Below, in pieces: positions 1-9,192 of a stretch of 64,000 nucleotides of DNA (the first letter of the stretch is position 1; each line of letters begins with the position of its first letter). Source of the DNA: Symplocastrum torsivum CPER-KK1 (GTDB taxonomy: Bacteria; Cyanobacteriota; Cyanobacteriia; Cyanobacteriales; Coleofasciculaceae). The translations under genes were made by a program, and so were the position numbers. The stretch covers positions 1 to 64,000 of the forward strand of contig JAHHIF010000007.1 of assembly GCA_019358875.1 (NCBI GenBank). The letters run 5' to 3'. Under the pieces are notes generated by a model. It had not been told where the DNA came from, did no database searches, and was given only the letters and a program-made list of their open reading frames with translations.

Positions 1-450
1 ATCGGTTCGACTCGTACAGAAGCGGACTTCGCCGCGCACATTACTCAGACCCTTGACACCGACCCGGAAGCTGGGTGGATATTCATCGTTGACCAACTAA
101 ATATCCATCAGTCTGAGTCTTTGGTTCGCTTAGTCGCCAAGTACTGCCAACTTGACATTGACTTGGGTATCAAGGGAAAGTTGGGCATCCTGGAATCGAT
201 GACCACACGCGCTGCCTTTCTTGCAGATCCAACTCATCGCATTCGCTTCGTCTACATCCCTAAACATACTTCCTGGCTCAATCAAATTGAGTGTTGGTTC
301 AGTATTTTGGTGCGACGGTTGCTCAAACGAGCCAGTTTCACCTCAGTTCAAGATTTATGTGATCGCATTCTAGCTTTCATCGACTACTTTAACCGAACGA
401 TCGCTAAGCCATTTCAATGGAAGTTCAAGGGTTATCCAAGAGCTAGCTGA
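1..450 (+). CDS. IS630-type DDE transposase, C-terminal part (cut by window edge)
   Basis: The reading frame is open from base 1, so the gene starts outside the window and only about the last 149 residues are seen. The segment [12 protein letters not shown] carries the second catalytic Asp of the DDE superfamily, and [10 protein letters not shown] carries the final Glu in the context typical of IS630-like enzymes. In this family the protein cuts and re-joins the ends of its own element, usually at TA targets. No second ORF of the element follows. The right end of the element should lie in the roughly 40 bases after the stop, before the ABC-F gene, but I could not define the terminal repeat without the left end. 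It may be intact or a remnant. Confidence 0.85.
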   Translation: MGSTRTEADFAAHITQTLDTDPEAGWIFIVDQLNIHQSESLVRLVAKYCQLDIDLGIKGKLGILESMTTRAAFLADPTHRIRFVYIPKHTSWLNQIECWFSILVRRLLKRASFTSVQDLCDRILAFIDYFNRTIAKPFQWKFKGYPRAS

Positions 451-493
451 GGTGGTCAGTTACTTCTGCCGCGATGCACTAGTTACATTTCCA

Positions 494-2425
494 TTAAGAC
501 TCCATCTCAGCTAGCTCCATCCAGCGTTCAGTTGCCGCGTCGATCGCTTTTGTCAAAGATCCCACCTGTTCATAAAGTTGTTGCACCTTTGTAGAAGAAC
601 CTGGCGGTGCATTATACAGGGCTTTTTCAACCTCAGCTTTCTCTGCTTCTAGTTGGGCAATCTTACCTTCTAGTTGCTCAAATTCTCGCTTTTCCCAATT
701 TGAGATTCTGCGGGACTTACCATTACTTGAAGATTGCCTGTCTGACTTTTCAGCTTTAGGCAATTCTGCTTTTTTCGCTTGAGAATTAGCACTCTGTTGA
801 GATGCTTCGGCTTCCTCTGCCTGCCTGTAATCTAGATATACTGAGTAGTTGCCAGGATACTGACGCAAGTTGCCGCCTGGTTCAAGGGCAAAGATTCGTT
901 CTACAGTACGGTCAAGGAAATAGCGATCGTGCGAAACGGCAATCACACAGCCGTTAAACTCTTCTAGATATTCTTCCAATACTGCAAGCGTTTGCACATC
1001 CAAATCATTCGTCGGTTCATCAAGAATCAACACATTGGGTGCGCTCATCAACACCCGCAGTAGGAACAAACGACGCTTTTCACCGCCTGAAAGCTTGCTA
1101 ATCGGTGCATATTGCTGGTTGCCAGGAAACAAGAAACGCTCCAACATTTGTGAAGCTGTAATCACTGTGCCATCTGCCGTTTTGACAAGTTCCCCAACTT
1201 CTTTGAGGTAGTCAATCACCCGCTGATTTTCATTAAGCGCATCCAGTAATTCTTCTGAATGTTGGTCAAAATAACCGATGTGAATAGTTGAACCAATTTC
1301 AACACTGCCTGAATCGGGTTGAATGCGTCCGGTGATGATGTCCATCAGCGTAGATTTACCTGCACCATTACCGCCAATAATACCAATGCGGTCATCAGGG
1401 CTAAATTCGTAGGTGAAATCTTTAATTAAAGTGCGTCCACCGTAGGCTTTAGAGACATTCTTTACCTCAATAACTTTTTTCCCAATCCGACGACCAGGAG
1501 TAGAAATATCAACCTTACCTTGAACTTGTTTAAACTCAGTGGCTTGCAGATCGTGGACGCGGTCAATCCGAGCTTTTTGCTTAGTACTACGTGCTTTGGG
1601 CCCTCGTTTGAGCCATTCCAACTCCCGCCGCAAGACGCCTTGATGTTTCCGTTGACTACTGACGGCTGACTCTTCTGCTAACGCTTTTTTCTCTAGATAG
1701 TAAGAATAGTTGCCAGAGTAAGTGTAGAGGTCGCCTCGGTCGATTTCAAGAATGCGATTGGTGACGCGATCTAGAAAATAGCGATCGTGGGTAATCAGGA
1801 GAATTGCCCCTCGGTAGCGGTTCAAATAATCCTGTAACCACTCAACCGACACTGCATCCAGATGGTTTGTCGGCTCATCGATCAGTAACACATCCGGCTC
1901 GGAAAGCAGAGCCGCCGCTAAGGCGATGCGCTTACGATAGCCACCAGATAAAGTACTAATACGGGCATCGAAATCTTCAATTCCTAACTTAGTCAGGATA
2001 ATTTTCGCCTTTGTCTCCAGTTCCCAAGCGCCCGTCGCTTCCATTTGTTGCATCACACGGGAGAATCGCGCCATCAGTTGGCTATCCTCTGGAGCGTGAG
2101 CTAATTTGTGGGACAGTTCCTCATACTCACGCACCAGCGTCATCTGATCTCCACTGTCTGCAAACACTTGTTCCAAGACAGTGTGATTTTCATCCAAGTC
2201 TGGCTGTTGAGGTAAGTAGACAATTCTCACTCCAGAATTGACCAAGAGTTGACCGCCGTCAATTGGCTCTAGTCCGGCAATCATCTTCAACAGCGTAGAT
2301 TTACCAGAACCATTGGTGCCAATTAAGCCGACTTTATCCGTGGCATCTAGACTAAAACTTGCCTCTTTGAGGATTTCCTTGATGCCAAAGTCTTTTTGAA
2401 CAGATTGCAGCGTGAAGATACTCAT
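494..2425 (-). CDS. ABC-F family ATPase, Uup-like
   Basis: This 643-residue soluble protein has two tandem ATP-binding cassettes and no membrane segments, the layout of ABC-F translation or ribosome factors. The first Walker A GTNGSGKST lies at residues 36-44, with signature LSGGYRKR and Walker B LLIDEPTNHLD. The second cassette has GGNGAGKST, LSGGEKRR and LILDEPTNDLD. A charged linker between the cassettes (around ELEWLKRGPKARSTKQKAR) is the P-site-tRNA-interaction type of linker. The C-terminus, after a low-complexity spacer rich in Ser and Lys, is a coiled coil of the Uup CTD type. Both sites look catalytically complete. The family acts on ribosomes or on branched DNA intermediates (Uup); which applies here is not shown by the sequence. 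It is transcribed alone. Confidence 0.93.
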   Translation of the reverse strand: MSIFTLQSVQKDFGIKEILKEASFSLDATDKVGLIGTNGSGKSTLLKMIAGLEPIDGGQLLVNSGVRIVYLPQQPDLDENHTVLEQVFADSGDQMTLVREYEELSHKLAHAPEDSQLMARFSRVMQQMEATGAWELETKAKIILTKLGIEDFDARISTLSGGYRKRIALAAALLSEPDVLLIDEPTNHLDAVSVEWLQDYLNRYRGAILLITHDRYFLDRVTNRILEIDRGDLYTYSGNYSYYLEKKALAEESAVSSQRKHQGVLRRELEWLKRGPKARSTKQKARIDRVHDLQATEFKQVQGKVDISTPGRRIGKKVIEVKNVSKAYGGRTLIKDFTYEFSPDDRIGIIGGNGAGKSTLMDIITGRIQPDSGSVEIGSTIHIGYFDQHSEELLDALNENQRVIDYLKEVGELVKTADGTVITASQMLERFLFPGNQQYAPISKLSGGEKRRLFLLRVLMSAPNVLILDEPTNDLDVQTLAVLEEYLEEFNGCVIAVSHDRYFLDRTVERIFALEPGGNLRQYPGNYSVYLDYRQAEEAEASQQSANSQAKKAELPKAEKSDRQSSSNGKSRRISNWEKREFEQLEGKIAQLEAEKAEVEKALYNAPPGSSTKVQQLYEQVGSLTKAIDAATERWMELAEMES

Positions 2426-2505
2426 GAGGTGAAATTAACTGAGGCAGAGGATAGAAAAAAGTACAGGTGACTGATTCAATGAACTAGAAGCACCTGAAAA
2501 CCATT

Positions 2506-2837
2506 ATGAACGCGAAGTTGTTTGACCTGTCTGGGAAGGTCGCTATTGTTACTGGATCGGGGCGTGGACTGGGAAAATGTATGGCTGAGGGTTTAGCCGA
2601 GTTCGGGGCAAAAGTTATTATCTGCGACTTGTCTGTGGCAGAGGCTCTTGAGACGGCGCAGGTAATCAATGAGGCTGGCGGTGTTGCTGCTGCGACTTTT
2701 GTTGATATCTCTCAGCGTCAAAGCTGTGGGGTAAACCGAAGGAGTTAGTTGGGCCAGTTGTCTTTTTAGCCTCGGATGCATCGTCTTATGTAACAGGTGT
2801 AGTGCTGTTTGTAGATGGTGGCTACACAGCGGCTTGA
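2506..2837 (+). pseudogene. Short-chain dehydrogenase/reductase, internally deleted and frameshifted
   Basis: The first about 70 codons encode a Rossmann start, KVAIVTGSGRGLGKCMAEGL, with the TGxxxGxG nucleotide-binding loop, then VIICDLSV and the following helix. Near base 2720 the frame is lost. From about 2728 another frame encodes [20 protein letters not shown] and ends with [11 protein letters not shown], the standard C-terminus of classical SDR enzymes such as gluconate 5-dehydrogenase-like proteins. A normal SDR is about 250 residues, so about 140 residues, including the Ser and YxxxK catalytic residues, are missing. The gene is therefore dead. An 80-residue open frame (2506-2748) covers only the N-terminal half. 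Confidence 0.85.
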
Positions 2838-3024
2838 CGAGGGATTTTGGCTGTGAAGAGCATAAATTGGGTTTTTTTCGTAAGCTGTCACCCATTTAAG
2901 TCGAGAGTACACTAATGAACTCCGATTGGCAGACGCACCAGATATCCTAGTACTAAAGTCACTAAATTTATGGTGATTTCTGTAAGCGATCGCCAAACCT
3001 GACCAACAGGCAAAGGGAGTTCTC

Positions 3025-6000
3025 ATGAAGCACAAGAATCTAGGTATCTTCGCATGGCTGGCGCAATGCAGTGTCATCCTCTCAACTTTCTTGCTGTCTG
3101 TTGACCTTGCCAATGCCCAGTCTGGCAACCCAAACGCCCCGGAATCAACCCCCACCTCAGTAATTTCCAATCAGGAGCGGCAAGAACTGGAGCAATTGCG
3201 AGAAGAAAGGCGCATCAGCGAGCAGGTTCAGGTTGAGGCAAGTCGTGCCTTTACCCGAACAACAACCCTCTTCAACATTATGCTGGCAACCTTAGCGCTG
3301 CTTTTAGCTGGCTCACTCGTTGCCTTGTTCCTGTTGCGGCGGGCGGTGATTCGAGAAGTTGCAGAGCTTGTGAGAACGCACCTGAATGAAGTAGGAGACT
3401 TGGAAGGTAAAATTAAGAGTGCCAATCAACAAGCTCAAACCCTCCTCCAAGAGACGGAAGAAATTGGCGAGGAGATTAATACTGAGGCAGAAAATTTTCA
3501 ACAAGAGCTTGGGTCAAAACGAGAACATTTATCCCAGCTTCTCTCAGAAGTATCTCAGTCCAAGAAACAAGCTTTAACTGAACTAGAGGCGCAAATTCAA
3601 GAGGCTAAACAAGCGCTAGAAAAATTAGAGTCAGAATTTACGGCGAGAATTACTGAACTGCACATAGATGCCCAGCAACAAAAAGAATTAATTCTACAGA
3701 ACCTAGAACAACTAAGCGCTGGATTTACCCCAGAACTTGCTGCTATTCAGACAGATGTTCAAGCCCGGAAGAATACCGTCTTACTAAATCTAGAAACATC
3801 AGAAATCGAGTTTGCGGCAGCACTCTCGGCACTGCATTCAGATGCCCAACAACAAAAAGGCTTAATCCTACAAAACCTAGAACAACTCAGCACTGAATTT
3901 AGCCCACAACTCTCTGCTATTAAGGAAGATGTTCAAGCACAGAAAGATACTGTTTTACAGAACCTAGCCACATCAGAAGCTGAGTTTGCGACTCAACTGT
4001 CTCAACTCCAGGCAACTGCTCAACAGCAACGAGATTTAATTCTTCAAAACTTAGAAAAACTCAGCGCAGATTTTGCTCCCGAACTTTCGGTTATTAAGGA
4101 AGATGTTCAAGCACAGAAAGATACTGTTTTACAGAACCTAGCCACATCAGAAGCTGAGTTTGCGACTCAACTGTCTCAACTTCAGGCAACTGTTCAACAG
4201 CAACGGGACTTAATCCTCCAGAATCTAGAAAAACTCAGCGCAGAGTTTGCCCCGGAAGTTTCTGTCATTCAGGCAGATGTCCAAGCACAGAAAGATACTA
4301 TCCTACAAAACCTACAAACCTCAGAGAGAGTATTTGCGGCGGCACTCTCTGAACTGCATTCAGATGTCCAACACCACAAAGAGTTAATTCTCCAAAACCT
4401 GGAAAAAGCAAACGCAGAGTTTGCCCCAGAACTTGCTGCCATTCAGGGAGATGTCCAAGCCCAGAAAGAGGCTCTCCTACAGAACTTGAAACAATCAGAA
4501 ACCGAGTTTGAAGCTGGACTATCTGTACTCCAGGCAAATGTTCAACAGCAACGAGACTTAATCCTCCAGAATCTAGAAGCATTAAGCGCCGAATTTACCC
4601 CTCAGTTTACGGAACACCAGTCTGATCTTCAAAGACAGAAAGATGCTGTCCTACAGAACCTAGCAATATCAGAAACTGAGTTTGCGGCTCAATTGGGTGA
4701 ACTTCAGTTAGAGGCGCAAAAGCAACGAGATATAATCCTGCAAAACCTCAGAACGCTACAGACTGAGTTCTCTCCTCATCTGGCTGAAATTCAAGCCGAA
4801 GCAGAACAAAAAGCTCAACAGCAGAGGGATTTAACTCTTCAGAATTTGGAGCAATTAGGCAGTGAGATAGCGACTCAACTCTCACAATCGCGATCGCATA
4901 TTCAAGAGCAGATGGCTCAGATTCTCCAAAATCTGAAAACTCAAGAAACTGACTTTACCACTGAGCTTTCAACCTCACACTCAGGAGTTCAAGAAAAGCA
5001 GGCGCAAACTCTACAGAGCTTAGAACAAATAGAGACTCAAGTTACAGCTCAATTTGCCCAACTCCAGTCCCAGATTCAAGAGCAAATGGCTCAAACACTC
5101 CAGAACCTGAAAAATCGGGAGACGGAGTTTACCACTCAGGTTTCAGCCTCGCACTCAGGGGTTCAAGAAAAGCAGACGCAAACTCTACAAAGCTTAGGAC
5201 GAATAGAGACTGAAGTCACAGCTCAATTTGCCCAATTACAGGCACAGGTTCAAGAGCAGATGGCTCAGATTCTCCAGAACCTGAAAACTCAAGAAACCGA
5301 GTTTACTACTCAGGTTTCAACGTCGCACTCAGGAGTTCAAGAACGGAGAGAGCAAACCCTCCAGAGCTTAAAACAATTAGAGACTGAGGTAACAACTCAA
5401 GTTTCACAATTGCAATCGCAAATTCAAACTCGCAAGGATTTAACGCTTCAGAATCTAGACAAATTGGAGACTACACTGGCGGCAGAGCTTTCTGAAGTTG
5501 CCTCAGATGCTCAAACCCAGAAGGAGCAAATCTTGAAGGAACTGGCTGAACTTTCAGCCGCCTCGATTACAGAGGCAGTTGTCCCAGAAGTGACTGAGAA
5601 AATCCAAGATTTGACTGAACAACTGGAACGCCTCAAATCTAACCATCCTCAGTTATTCCTGAACCCAGATGATTACGTCAATCAGGGGAATGAGTTATTT
5701 TCTCAAGGGCGTTATAAAGACGCGATCGCAAACTATGAGCAAGCCCTTGATATTAAACCCGATCACCATCACGTTTGGTATCAACGGGGTGTTGCTCTAT
5801 GGGAATTACAACAGTACGAGGAAGCGATTGGCTCATTTGACAAAGCACTTGAACTCGAACCTGATCATGCTGATACCTTGTACTACCGAGGAATTGCATT
5901 GAAGGAATTACGGCGATATGAAGGAGCGATCGCAGCTTTCAACAAAGCGGTGCAAATCCAACCTGACGACTACAAAGCTTGGCTGCATCGAGGCATGACT

Positions 6001-6636
6001 CTGGGACGGTTGAAGCGTCCTGAAGATGCGATCGCGTCTTTTGACAAGGCCCTTGAACTCAAACCTGATTATCATGAAGCCTGGGTCAATCGTGGGGTGA
6101 TTCTAGGAACCTTACAACGGCATGAGGAGGCGTTCAAGTCCTTTGATCAAGCGGTTCAGGCTCAGCCTGATGATGCTGTGGCTTGGTTGAATCGAGGCTT
6201 AGCTTTAGGGACGCTAGAACGATATGAAGACGCTGTTGCTTCCTTTGACAAAGTGATTGAATTCAATCCTGACTCCTTTAAAGCCTGGAACTACCGGGGA
6301 GATATGCTTATTAATCTAGAGCGTGATGACGCGGCACTAGATAGCTTTGATCGCGCTTTAGCGATTCAACCGGATTTTGCTAAAGCTTATTACAACAAAG
6401 CTGCCTGCTATGCCCTACAAGGACAAGGAAAGTTAGCTGTTGAAAACCTGGAGAAGGCAATCAAACTAAATCCCAGCCATCGAGCAGAGGCAAAAACTGA
6501 CCCTGATTTTGAGGCAATTGCAGAGGATAGGCGGTTCCGGCAGTTATTCAGGACTAATGGCAATGGCACAAACGGCAAGGCACCAACGGCTTCACCCCCT
6601 CCTACTAAGGTAAGGATGAAAGCGACCAGAGAGTAG
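3025..6636 (+). CDS. Membrane-anchored long coiled-coil repeat protein with C-terminal TPR domain
   Basis: This 1203-residue protein begins with a signal-like segment ending LANAQSG. After a short charged stretch comes one clear membrane helix (about residues 78-103, FNIMLATLALLLAGSLVALF). Residues about 120-860 are a predicted continuous helix built on a 29-residue unit with the motif LILQNLE or TLQNL, usually paired into 58-residue repeats. Two neighbouring copies are nearly identical in DNA, 174 bases apart. Residues about 883-1155 hold about eight TPRs with the YxxAIxxFDKAL pattern. TPRs bind partner proteins, and the long helix could act as a spacer or scaffold from the membrane. The start follows a good Shine-Dalgarno GGGAG seven bases upstream. 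I know no named protein of this architecture; function unknown. Confidence 0.88.
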   Translation: MKHKNLGIFAWLAQCSVILSTFLLSVDLANAQSGNPNAPESTPTSVISNQERQELEQLREERRISEQVQVEASRAFTRTTTLFNIMLATLALLLAGSLVALFLLRRAVIREVAELVRTHLNEVGDLEGKIKSANQQAQTLLQETEEIGEEINTEAENFQQELGSKREHLSQLLSEVSQSKKQALTELEAQIQEAKQALEKLESEFTARITELHIDAQQQKELILQNLEQLSAGFTPELAAIQTDVQARKNTVLLNLETSEIEFAAALSALHSDAQQQKGLILQNLEQLSTEFSPQLSAIKEDVQAQKDTVLQNLATSEAEFATQLSQLQATAQQQRDLILQNLEKLSADFAPELSVIKEDVQAQKDTVLQNLATSEAEFATQLSQLQATVQQQRDLILQNLEKLSAEFAPEVSVIQADVQAQKDTILQNLQTSERVFAAALSELHSDVQHHKELILQNLEKANAEFAPELAAIQGDVQAQKEALLQNLKQSETEFEAGLSVLQANVQQQRDLILQNLEALSAEFTPQFTEHQSDLQRQKDAVLQNLAISETEFAAQLGELQLEAQKQRDIILQNLRTLQTEFSPHLAEIQAEAEQKAQQQRDLTLQNLEQLGSEIATQLSQSRSHIQEQMAQILQNLKTQETDFTTELSTSHSGVQEKQAQTLQSLEQIETQVTAQFAQLQSQIQEQMAQTLQNLKNRETEFTTQVSASHSGVQEKQTQTLQSLGRIETEVTAQFAQLQAQVQEQMAQILQNLKTQETEFTTQVSTSHSGVQERREQTLQSLKQLETEVTTQVSQLQSQIQTRKDLTLQNLDKLETTLAAELSEVASDAQTQKEQILKELAELSAASITEAVVPEVTEKIQDLTEQLERLKSNHPQLFLNPDDYVNQGNELFSQGRYKDAIANYEQALDIKPDHHHVWYQRGVALWELQQYEEAIGSFDKALELEPDHADTLYYRGIALKELRRYEGAIAAFNKAVQIQPDDYKAWLHRGMTLGRLKRPEDAIASFDKALELKPDYHEAWVNRGVILGTLQRHEEAFKSFDQAVQAQPDDAVAWLNRGLALGTLERYEDAVASFDKVIEFNPDSFKAWNYRGDMLINLERDDAALDSFDRALAIQPDFAKAYYNKAACYALQGQGKLAVENLEKAIKLNPSHRAEAKTDPDFEAIAEDRRFRQLFRTNGNGTNGKAPTASPPPTKVRMKATRE

Positions 6637-6719
6637 TTGTGATGTGGCAGAAAGCCGTCAGCTATCAGCTTTTTTGTTTTCCTTGCTCTCTCTAAGAATG
6701 CTCAACAGCAGATGAACAC

Positions 6720-7001
6720 TCAGAAGTTGTTGGAGAACCTCGAAGCGATTACGCCAATCAGCACGAGTAAACCTAGCGCCCGACGAAAGTAGTTAACGCC
6801 CTCGAATAGCTCCTGCCACGCCCAAGTAAACAAAGAGCCAAAAGCTATTGCGTCTAGACCTGTATGGATGTTGCCACTTTTCACAATTAATTTGAGTACA
6901 GTTGCTGTAATTCCAACCAAAAGCGGCAGATTTGGCGGTTGAGCAATAACAATATTGCCCTCACTGTCTCGGAAAGTTTTATCGAATAAGCTATTTTCCA
7001 T
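6720..7001 (-). CDS. Small conserved membrane protein, unknown function
   Basis: From the ATG at 7001 this encodes 93 residues; a TTG eleven codons upstream (7034) is possible but less likely. The protein has two hydrophobic stretches, PNLPLLVGITATVLKLIV and near the C-terminus RALGLLVLIGVIASRF, suggesting two membrane helices separated by a loop with aromatic residues (FTWAWQELFEGVNYFRRA). The N-terminal part FRDSEGNIVIAQPPNLP resembles short cyanobacterial proteins of unknown role. It stands alone, convergent with the coiled-coil/TPR gene. Confidence 0.6.
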   Translation of the reverse strand: MENSLFDKTFRDSEGNIVIAQPPNLPLLVGITATVLKLIVKSGNIHTGLDAIAFGSLFTWAWQELFEGVNYFRRALGLLVLIGVIASRFSNNF

Positions 7002-7206
7002 GAATCTAAGCGTACTCGGTTCTGGGATGCTCAACTTTCACTCGTTAGTCGTAACTTTTTAAAACGTTGGGAAGAAATCATCATAACGAAGTGAGAAAGT
7101 GGGTTCTTCTGCTTGTCTCAGTCCTTCTCTTGGGAATGGAAGAGAGCGGCGATCGCTTTTTCAATCAACCAAATCAAGAGAAAGGTGAAAGCGGAAGGGA
7201 CAAAGG

Positions 7207-7833
7207 TCAGACAGATTCCTTGACCCTTTTTCTTTTACCCTTCGATTGAATTGCCCTAGATTCAAGGGTAAACTCTGGAATCTCCTGGAGTTCACTTTCA
7301 CTCAAGCTGTACTGTTCACAAACTAAGCTGAGGCGAGTTCCTGGAGTTGTGACTTCATTAACCGAATGAGTCAAATCACCCTGAAAGTAAAGCAACGTAT
7401 TCAATTGAGGACGGATTTGACCAACTTGGCGTTTGTTGTGGCGTAGTACCAATTCCCCTCCTTGGAGAACTGGTGGCACCTGGACATAAAGGACGCTGAC
7501 AAGCGCTGGTGGTTCAATAGTTTTGCAGTAGGAGCGCAAACTCCGATCAATGTGGGGGTCTACACGAGAGCCTGTTGTTAGTAGGAGTGGATTGAGATAG
7601 AAGGCGTTACACGTTGATTGCAGAGCAACACTCAAATAAGTTTTGAAGAAGGGAAAGCGTTGTTCAACTTCGCCTAATCCTGAGCGCTGAAACACAACTG
7701 AAAATCCCTTAGTCCCTACAAAGTCGCGGTTTAGGTTGTTTACTGCAAAGTAAGGGGAAGTGAGAATTTGTCTCTCCAACTTACTGAGGTATTTAAGTGA
7801 AAAAGCATTTTGCTGCTGGTTATAGTAGCTCAA
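7207..7833 (-). CDS. 2-oxoglutarate/Fe(II)-dependent oxygenase, prolyl 4-hydroxylase-like
   Basis: The 208-residue protein shows the iron-binding facial triad of the double-stranded beta-helix dioxygenases: HID in DPHIDRSLRS, a distal His in GDLTHSVNEV, and the 2-oxoglutarate-binding Arg in GTRLSLVCEQ. GGELVLRHNKR is the strand before the distal His, as in the P4Hc/PKHD group. Substrates in this superfamily range from proteins to small molecules; nothing nearby fixes the substrate. Translation must begin at a TTG (7833), as no ATG lies upstream in frame before a stop and the first internal Met would be too late. The N-terminal 90 residues have no recognisable motif. Confidence 0.8.
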   Translation of the reverse strand: MSYYNQQQNAFSLKYLSKLERQILTSPYFAVNNLNRDFVGTKGFSVVFQRSGLGEVEQRFPFFKTYLSVALQSTCNAFYLNPLLLTTGSRVDPHIDRSLRSYCKTIEPPALVSVLYVQVPPVLQGGELVLRHNKRQVGQIRPQLNTLLYFQGDLTHSVNEVTTPGTRLSLVCEQYSLSESELQEIPEFTLESRAIQSKGKRKRVKESV

Positions 7834-7881
7834 GAAATTAAGGGAACGCTGTTAGTTGTAAGACATATGCAATATACGCTC

Positions 7882-8087
7882 TGTAGGGGCGCAACGCCTT
7901 CATTGGTGTTCAATTTAAGAAGAATTGGCAGTTGAAACCGCAGCTACACTAATACGCACCTGCCTGGAGCAGGTTTCAAAAACCAAGGTTTTTCATCAGT
8001 CCGCGCAGGCGGACTTGGTTTTTGTAGCCCCGACTTCCAGTCGCCCTCGTCTTAAGTTGACACCAATGAACGCCTTACGCCCTTACA
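7882..8087. repeat. 206-bp MITE-like element with about 37-bp terminal inverted repeats
   Basis: The left end (TGTAGGGGCGCAACGCCTTC onward) and the reverse complement of the right end (TGTAAGGGCGTAAGGCGTTC onward) agree over about 37 bases, with about seven differences and one gap. The inside holds a second palindromic block around 7990-8040. The sequence has no convincing gene. The ends match the GTAGGGGCG ends of the element at 52304, so it belongs to a dispersed non-autonomous family. A target-site duplication was not obvious. Confidence 0.75.
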
Positions 8088-8098
8088 ATACTGAGTCA

Positions 8099-8959
8099 CT
8101 AAGGAGTAGACGGTTGCTGAAAATTACCCAAGTTGAAGAGAAAAGGCACACTGCGATTTGAGTCACCGCTCATCACTAGGACATTTGGCATCTGAGAACC
8201 GCCTTGCCTCCAAGCTTCGATCGCTTCTTTCTGAAGAACTAGCTGACCGCCTTGCGCTCTGAGGGTTTCAGCCAAAAGTCGTTGAGCTTCTGCCCTACCC
8301 TTAGCACGATTGATGTCTGCTTGCGCTTCTTGTTCCGCTTCCTGTGCTACATAGACCGCTCTTTGCGCTCTTTGTTCGGCGATTTGTTTCTCCTCAACTG
8401 CTTTGGAGAACTCTGGGGAGAACGCCAGGTCAACAACGCTGGTATCAAGTATGATGATGCCGTACTTATCTAAGCGATCGCCTAAAGCCGTATCAAAGTC
8501 TTGTTTGAGTTCCTCCCGTTTAGTAATCGCTTCCTCAACAGTTCTTCTCGCCGCCGCAACTTTAAAAGATTCCTGTGTTTGGGGTGCAATAATTTTCGAC
8601 ACGATATTCTGCAACGTGCCTTGTTTCCTTCTAATTTCAACAACCTTGATTGGATCGAGACGGAAGTTGATCGCAAAGCTAGCGGACAAATCCTGCAAAT
8701 CCTTGGTAGAACTCTGCGCCGGGACTTCAAACTTTTGCACCGTCAAATCGTAGATATCTACAGTTGAAATCAGTGGCGGTTTGATGTGGATGCCCTCTAG
8801 TAAAGCTCCATCCCTAGCTTTACCCAAGATGCTGATCACTCCAGCCTGACCTGGGTTGATGATCACAAAGGAACTAAAGCTCAGAAGAAGGAGTGCTGCT
8901 GCTAAAATCCCCCCGACTAATGCTTGCCAATTTTGTGAATATTGATTCTTCAAGACCAT
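8099..8959 (-). CDS. Prohibitin-family (SPFH/band 7) membrane protein
   Basis: The 286-residue protein has one N-terminal membrane helix (about residues 13-34, LVGGILAAALLLLSFSSFVI) directly followed by VINPGQAGVISILGKARDG, the start of an SPFH domain as in prohibitins. The domain runs to about residue 190 (DTSVVDLAFSPEFSKAVEEK). An Ala/Gln/Glu-rich helix (AEQRAQRAVYVAQEAEQEAQ) follows, the coiled coil through which these proteins form ring oligomers. Prohibitins and HflK/C scaffold membrane microdomains and regulate FtsH proteases; this cyanobacterial version probably acts in the thylakoid or plasma membrane. An AAGGAG lies just upstream of the ATG, with unusually short spacing of two bases. 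Confidence 0.9.
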   Translation of the reverse strand: MVLKNQYSQNWQALVGGILAAALLLLSFSSFVIINPGQAGVISILGKARDGALLEGIHIKPPLISTVDIYDLTVQKFEVPAQSSTKDLQDLSASFAINFRLDPIKVVEIRRKQGTLQNIVSKIIAPQTQESFKVAAARRTVEEAITKREELKQDFDTALGDRLDKYGIIILDTSVVDLAFSPEFSKAVEEKQIAEQRAQRAVYVAQEAEQEAQADINRAKGRAEAQRLLAETLRAQGGQLVLQKEAIEAWRQGGSQMPNVLVMSGDSNRSVPFLFNLGNFQQPSTP

Positions 8960-9192
8960 TACTCCTTGTATGTAGCCACTGGGGACTATTTCCAGCCTAA
9001 CAATGTTCAGACCAGACTTGCTTGAGCATCGATCTTTAGGTCAGGAGTTAGAAATTGTGGTTCTTCAGATACTAGTTGGCGTTAGAAGCTTAAAAGTTTT
9101 TGCAGCAAACCTATCACATAGCGTTACGCTTAGGTCAAAACGACTAAAAACACACTTGTCCTAATTAGATTTTCCCACCCAAGGAGACAACG

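Noticed and set aside
3900..4300. Near-identical direct repeats that might suggest CRISPR
   Set aside because: The repeats lie in frame in a coding region with a 174-base period and no spacers; they encode coiled coil.
5669..5902. 77-residue alternative-frame ORF inside the TPR region
   Set aside because: It overlaps the well-supported long gene in another frame and has no ribosome site or recognisable domain.
7925..8161. 78-residue open frame inside the 206-bp MITE
   Set aside because: The frame crosses the right inverted repeat and runs into the antisense of the prohibitin-like gene; it shows no protein signature.
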